Source of the DNA: Prunella strophiata
Lineage: Eukaryota; Chordata; Aves; Passeriformes; Prunellidae
Reading direction: 5' to 3'
Length of the DNA stretch: 64,000 bases
Assembly (NCBI GenBank): GCA_036583965.1
Contig: JAZBQD010000015.1
Location: 26,696,310-26,760,309, forward strand
The notes under the pieces are model-generated. The model saw only the letters and a program-made list of their open reading frames with translations, was not told the origin of the DNA and searched no databases. A program made the position numbers and the translations under genes. Positions within the stretch are counted from its first letter, which is position 1, and each line of letters starts with the position of its first letter. Of this stretch, positions 57,901 through 64,000 are shown in pieces.

Positions 57901-59929
57901 GATTTACTCATGAAGGTTTGTTAATGTTCATGAACCTTATCAGAAAGTGTCTTACGAAGTTTCTTATTAAATGCAAGATGTGAAAACTGGAAGAGGGATT
58001 ACTAAGCAGGACCTTAGTTTTGCAAAATTCTTGCATACATATGCCAGCATATGTATCCATATTCAGCCTGACATCCTTGATGCCAAAGTGATGGCACCTT
58101 GATCCAACCTCAGGATAATGAAGTTGACCTTAGAGTTGAGCCCAGGAGAAGTGTGTTTTGGGGTTGTGGGCCATTGGTCTGGGGCACAGGAGGCATTTCA
58201 TATAGAATACATATAATTAATATTTATATATTAAGCAGAATAATATATAATTAGGAATCTTTACCCTGACTAATCAGTGTTCCTAATCTACTTCAAATAA
58301 ACCAAGCTAGTGTAATATTTTCTGTCAAAACTGATGTTAAGATTTCTATCTTCATATTTGCTGAAGAAAATGGGATTACTTTATGTTAATAGACATAAAA
58401 CCATTTTCAGAGCATGTGTTATTATATTTTTCCCTTACAAGTAATAGTAGCTTTCAGAGGTCCTCAAGTAAATCCCAGCACAAGAGAACATAGGTAATGC
58501 AATAGTCATTTATTTGTTATCTCTCCTGTAACAATCCCTCTCCTCAAGCTGTATTAGAGATTTAGCACTGGAAAAAGATAAAATTATAAAAAAGTAGTAG
58601 TTTTCAGAATTATGGAGGCAGTGACATATAGTATAAACCCAGATAATAAAAATATGAGAAAAATAGGTGCATTCATGTCTTGTCTAAAGTAACTGCAGCT
58701 ACTTTCCTCTCAGCTTTACTGGCCTAATGATCCATAAATTTTGCTGCTTCTCCTGGTATAGTAGAAATATGAGTATTGCCTTAAAAACTAATTGAAAGTC
58801 TTGCTAGGTAAAGTCTGATATAATCCTATTTTAAATCTCTCAGCCACAGTTAAGACTGTGGAGGATTTAGAGGAAGAAGAATTATAATAGAGAGTTTTTT
58901 TCCTTTAAAGCATGCTATGCAGGAAACCTGTATTGCTGTATCTCTTTTTAGTTGAGTGTGGGAGTCAGTGTCACTTGAAAAGAGTGCTTTATGAATCAGG
59001 ACCTTCATTTCTTGATAAAGCAGACTATTTCATGGCAGGATATGCAAAAACCTAAGCTATAAGCCTTTTGCTTACATACAATCTAAATATTATGATCTGT
59101 AGCTTCAACTGATATAAATCAACATGCATCTTGATGCCAGTGATTCCAGGTCAGCCTGTATCTGATGGGGATGGTCTGGTTGCATTCCCTGCTTTTGGGT
59201 CTATATACATGTATTAAAAGAACAACAGTAAATTTTACTCACCTACTGTTTGAATAACAGCTAAAACACCATGAAATTCAAGAGTGTCTGTCAACCTGTT
59301 GTACTGTGCAAGAAGGAAACTAATATGATTTATTCCTTATGTTTTCAGTGTCACAAGTACCTCTAACATTTAAAATAGACAGGAAGAAGACATCTCTGTG
59401 AATGGGCATATGCTACTGATCTTTATTTTGTCCCAGAAGAAAAATTAAATTGCTTGAGGTATTTAGTCTACATAGGAGAAAATGGACTGCAGTAACTTCA
59501 CTTTGATAATTTAGGTTATTGTGTAATAATTGTTAATTCCAATAATTTATTGTGAAGCTTAGCAAGAGTTCAGAAAAGATTAGAGAATTGCAGCAGAGAA
59601 ATTACCTTCCAGTGGCATGAACCAGCCACTGGCAGGTGAGACTTCAGATGGACTGTCTCCATGAGGAGTTTATTCCAGAGACAACTACCTTGAAGCTTTC
59701 TGAGGTTGTCTTGGAACACTGAAGTGATCACTTAAGGGTGCCTCTGTTCCTAAAAATACATGTCTGTTTTGCTGCCTTTGAGGAAGAAGCGACAATTTGT
59801 CAGAAGATGTATTTCTGCTAGAGCTGAAAAGATATTTCACAGTGGCAAATACACACAGTTTAGTTTCTCCACCAGAACACATTAAAACTTAGAAACGTGG
59901 ACTGTGAGGTGTGATTCACCCCAAAATAG

Positions 59930-59947
59930 AAAAAAAAAAAAAAAAAA
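59930..59947. repeat. Poly(A) run
   Basis: A pure A tract of about 17 bases. Confidence 0.85.
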
Positions 59948-61179
59948 TCTCTTCTACTGTGCTAGATTTCAGAGATGCCCAGCTTTTCTCACAGTAGGAC
60001 ATCAGCTCATTAGCTTTTCCTCTCTCTGCAGGCACAGCTGGATGGCATTTCAGCTCCAAAAAGCAGGTTCTACACAATTGATGCTCTCTCTTTCTCTGTG
60101 AGGTTAGACTTACACTGCAGAATTTCAGCTGCATTTCTTTCTACACATCTCCTTCTTCTGTGTCCTTCACAGCTGGAAGAGTATTCTGTTTCACAAATAA
60201 TTTAAGAGAAGTAGAAATTATTGTAGACCACAGATTTTAGGTACACAGGTAAGTCAGCTAGTCTGACTTCCCATCTGCACAAGCCAGGTGTTCTATTCAT
60301 ATTGCACATACATGTTCCTGGAGGCTGCAGTCCAGACTGGAAAATAAAATGAGAACATAAAAAGAACTCTGTTACTTCATGCTTTCCTTCTGTTAATTAA
60401 AACAAGCAAAACAATACTAGCCAAGAAATGAACAGCCCTTCTGTGAAGAATGACAATGAGGCATTGATAGACCCTTCAAGAGACTCTTCCCCCTTCAAGG
60501 GACTTCTGCTGGGTAGCAGACACCCTGAGGGTGGGAAGGCAATGGTGGAGCAGCAAGAGTGTACCCATCCAGCAGGGTGTAAGTCTGTGACTTCTGGCAG
60601 TGGAAGGAGGGCTCCATTCCAGCCTGCAGCTATTTAATCTTAAATATACTCCAGTGCCCTGACAGCAGAGGAGAAACAAGTCCTGCTGGGGAAGGATCCT
60701 AGGTCAGCTATCTGAGCTTTTACAGTTAGGATCAGTGCTACAAAGAGATAAGTGCATGTGGAAGAGGTGGACATGAAAAAGGAGCACTGGCATGGATGAA
60801 ACAGGATATTCAGCATAGACATGAGGGCAGAAAAGGGAGGAATAATTGCAACTTCTGTTGAAGAGACCTTTCAATGTTGAAAAACTGCAGGAAGAAACAA
60901 AGTGAGACAGGACATATTTGGATGTGGTGTGGTGGAGGCCAGTAACAGATTGCCTGGGCAGAGCAGGAGGTGTATGGGCCTTAAGTAGCAATTTCTTGTC
61001 CTCATAGGGAGCTTCCATATGTCTGGAGGGAGGGCACCATAGCATTGAGCAAATCAGGAAGCTGATATATTAAAGGTATTCTTTTGTGTCAGTTCTTACA
61101 GACAAAGCCTTTTTCTGGAACCACTTGCTTCTGTCAATGTGGTTAGGAAAGAGAGAAGTAGATGACTTTTGAGGAGCAA

Positions 61180-61680
61180 AAGCTTCAGGAGAATATTTAG
61201 AGCAGCTGAGTGTCTTCAGATCTGTGGGACTGAATGGGGTACATCTGGAGGTACACTGAAGGAGTTCACTTAAATGTTGGTGAGAATAATCTAAGAAAAT
61301 TCACATTGATCAGAGGAGATCCCTGCTGACTGGAAAAAAGCCAACACTGCATCCTTCTTTGAGACAGGCGAGGAGGAGGTGGAGAATTGCAACATTCTCA
61401 CTGTAAACTCAATGGAGTCCAGGCTGGATAAATGACAAATTTTCAACTCAGATAGCAGTCTAGTGTTTTCTGCTGAAATGGGATGTTGAGAAAGTGGAAA
61501 GAAACAGTGAGAGCAATATCTCTAACCAGAGATGCACAGCATATGGAAACACCCATTCCTGATTGCTTTGAAGACTCAGCTATGGCTATCGTTCATCTGA
61601 TGTAGCTGTGGATGGGGCAGGATGATGTTCTAGACAACTTACAGAGGCCCCTCCCTCCAGCATTTCTAAGGGTCTGTGAC
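61180..61680 (+). mobile_element. Old CR1 fragment
   Basis: The start (TGTGGGACTGAATGGGGTAC, ATCAGAGGAGATCCCTGCTG, ACTGGAAAAAAGCCAACACT) matches the CR1 ORF2 stretch coding for the DDWKKA-type motif. The end near 61600-61680 resembles a CR1 3' end. The middle is not recognisable, so it may be a copy with an internal deletion. Confidence 0.6.
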
Positions 61681-63005
61681 CACCATAATAGAAAGACGAA
61701 AAACTGGTAGTGTGATTTTGCATGGATTAGCAGAACAGCTTCCACTCATGCTTTTTAAAACCTTCTGCCATGTAGGTTTGGTATCTGACTTAATGTATGG
61801 ATTCTGTTGTCTTTTTTGGTATAAAGATAGTATTTTCACTGAGGACATCTATGTCTAATAAATAGCATGTGAAACTATCTTACTGCTAATAACTTGAAGT
61901 CTGTTGGATGAAACTGACAATGTGGTTTTCTGTAATATAATAGAAGATAATGGGTTCTATGAAATGTCCACTGATATAACCAGCTACAGTGGAGAGCATT
62001 AGCTAATATTAATTGTAAAATAAGTTGTCTGGATATGATTGTTCTGTTTGGTTTATGCAGTTTTATACACATTGAAGACTGGCTTTAAATTCATCTTTCA
62101 GACTGAAAAAAATATTTTACCTTTTAAATGTTCCTAGGGAGCAAAATAACTTTACTTCATAAATAAATGACCTTAGGGAAATGGAAGCATTTCTCTTACT
62201 CAGAGAACATTTGTAATTTTGGTATGTATCCATATGTTTAAATTAAATTTTAGGCAACTATTCATGAATCAAATAACTGCTTTTGCAAGATCAAGCACTA
62301 TGGCTGAATTGTACTCCTAATTTTACCCTATTTATTTTATACTTTATTTAATTTAGAAAAAGATAGATATAATGTTATACAGCACAAAATGATATTGTCT
62401 TCGGAAAAGAATTTGGAGTAGGGTGTGCTTCAAATTGTGCCTCAAATATACCTTTCCAGGAATGGGCACGTTGCCATGCAGCAACAAATCAACTGCTACT
62501 TTTGCTATATTCTTTCCTTTCTCAGGTGGATAATAAGACATGAAATTTAGATTCTACAAACCTGTGTAGATAGCAATTTGGTGGTGGTGGAGGATAAACA
62601 CATATGATTAACCTTGCCAAGGTCAAAACAATTCCTTCCCTTCACTGTCTCTGGAACTCAGACTCTATCCCCAAAAGATCATGAGTCCAAGAAAAGCAAC
62701 CCCTTTATTTCAGATTGATATAAACATTTTTCATTTTTTCAAAGTGTATCTGTAGTGTGATTTGGCACTCCACTCAAATCCCTCAAAGACAAACTAAAAT
62801 ATCAGTGTTATAGTAGAGGTTTATCTTCAATCACTGTCTCTTTCTTCCTGTGAGATCTGTAGGGATAGTGTAAAGCAATAGAAGAACCAATATATCTAAG
62901 GGTCTGGCTCAAAGCCAAGACTAAAAATAAGTGCAACAAAATCTCTCTGAAGCAATGCCATGGATCAAAATGAATTTCTAGAGAAAATGTCTCCCTAGAA
63001 GAGAG
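61681..63005. other. No gene recognised; AT-rich
   Basis: Ordinary AT-rich sequence between two CR1 copies, with no splice-supported exons. Confidence 0.4.
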
Positions 63006-63009
63006 AGCT

Positions 63010-63630
63010 GGGTGCTGGGATGCATCAGGCACAGCATCTCCAGCCAGTCAAGGGAGGGGATTGTCCCACTCTGCTCTGCATTGGTGTGGCCTCATCTTGA
63101 GTCTTGTGTGCAGTTTTGGGCACCACAATATAAGAAAGATATTAAACTATTAGAGAGTGTCCAAAGAGGACTGTGAGGGTGAAAGGACTGGAGGGGAAGC
63201 CATGTGAGGGGCAGCTGAGGTCACTTGGTCCATTCAGCCTGGAGGAGACTGAAGGAGACCCCTCTGCAGTCTGCAACTTCCTTATGAGGGAAAGAGGAGG
63301 GGCAGACACTGATCTCTTACACTTGTGACCAGTGACAGATCTCAAGGAGATGGCATGAAGCCGAGTTGGGAAGTTCATGCTGGATATCAGGAAAAGTTTT
63401 TTCACCCAGGGGGTGGTTGGGCACTGGAACAGGCTCCCCAGGGAAGAGCTTACAGCATCAAGCCTGACTGAGTTCAAGATGTGTTTGGACAATGCTCTCA
63501 GGCACATGGTACATTTGATTTTGGGGGTGGTTTGGTTTTTGGGGTGTCCTGTGCAGGGCCAGGAGTTGGACTTGGTGATCCTGATGGGCCGCTTCCCACT
63601 CAGCACATTCTGTGATTCTATGATTCTAGT
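63010..63630 (+). mobile_element. CR1 3' part with terminal octamer repeats
   Basis: The plus strand carries the end of ORF2 and the 3' untranslated part: TCTTGTGTGCAGTTTTGGGC, GGATATCAGGAAAAGTTTTT, GCACTGGAACAGGCTCCCCA, and the ending ATTCTGTGATTCTATGATTC at 63607-63626. The terminal (ATTCTRTG)n is the hallmark of CR1. The right end is thus fixed near 63630. Confidence 0.95.
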
Positions 63631-64000
63631 TTAAAATATAGGGCCACCAACATGCCAGGCAAATTTGAAAGGATTTTTCTGCACTTTTTTGCATAGTGCA
63701 ATTCTGATGCTGATGCAAGTGATTTCTAAAATGGCATGAGATCTTGGCAGGAGATCTGCATACACATTTTGCAGGCTGAAGACTGTATTGTAGAACACAG
63801 TAGAGTGCAAACTGCCCAAGGTGGCATCACTGTTGTATTTCACCAACTGTGTCAATGCTGCAAGATCTCTGCCAACCCAGCCCTTGGCTTTTCTTTCCAA
63901 GGAAAGATGAACTCTCTGAAATTCTCTGAGTGTATACTGGCACAAAAGAAAACTATGAAAATCAATCAGACTTTACTTCCAAAATTTATCAAACCCAGTA
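63631..64000. other. Unrecognised stretch after the CR1 copy
   Basis: A 104-codon minus-strand frame spans 63631-63945 but shows no motif I can name and ends at the CR1 border. I do not call it a gene. Confidence 0.3.

Larger units (their letters stand above)
50036..61170. other. Long AT-rich intergenic stretch
   Basis: No supported gene or known repeat was recognised. Homopolymers lie at 51911-51931 (T), 55621-55634 (A) and 59930-59947 (A). A short duplication of TTCTTGTTTTAGACATT lies near 55877-55916. Several open frames of 60-100 codons occur on both strands without motifs. Confidence 0.5.

Noticed and set aside
63142..63634. 154-codon minus-strand and 85-codon plus-strand frames
   Set aside because: Both lie within the CR1 3' part (63010-63630); the sequence is explained by the repeat.
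63631..63945. 104-codon minus-strand frame
   Set aside because: It ends at the CR1 border and has no recognisable motif or promoter context.

Overview
The window looks like nuclear DNA of a bird, most likely a songbird. It is AT-rich and gene-poor. It carries many CR1 retrotransposon fragments in several states of decay, degraded avian-type endogenous retrovirus pieces, and one short element with a tRNA-Ile-like head and a CR1-like tail, which matches the passerine SINE type known as TguSINE1. Coding sequence is split into short exons with GT-AG introns. Nothing bacterial, organellar or CRISPR-like is present.

From 4.6 to 22.2 kb lies one multi-exon gene on the plus strand. I recognise it as a member of the ATAD2/ATAD2B family (chromatin AAA+ ATPases). 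Seventeen exons were placed by hand from splice sites, matching phases and similarity to the family. AAA1 is complete (Walker A, Walker B, sensor 1, arginine finger), the degenerate AAA2 is present, and the family's C-terminal segment is present. Two features are striking. The bromodomain and its flanking linkers are absent, with a 232-base intron in their place. One exon also carries a one-base excess that puts a TAA directly in frame. The N-terminal part of the family protein is not found; it may lie left of the window or be lost. The gene is therefore either a bromodomain-less third ATAD2-type paralogue with one sequence error, or a recently broken copy.

Directly after the ATAD2-like stop codon lies what looks like a solo LTR (about 22.33-22.85 kb). 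It contains an AATAAA that could serve as the gene's poly(A) signal. From 26 to 35.4 kb there are exon-like segments of a second plus-strand gene or pseudogene. The best are three phase-compatible pieces ending in a stop at 35,377 with an AATAAA downstream; the first contains an in-frame TAA. I could not identify this gene with confidence. Between these exons sits a degraded minus-strand retroviral pol remnant (RNase H to integrase, about 31.3-32.0 kb).

From 36 to 64 kb I see mainly intergenic, AT-rich DNA with a (ATCAC)-type satellite at 36.4 kb, the SINE at 38.0 kb, CR1 pieces at 49.8, 61.2 and 63.0 kb, and homopolymer runs. No convincing gene was found there.
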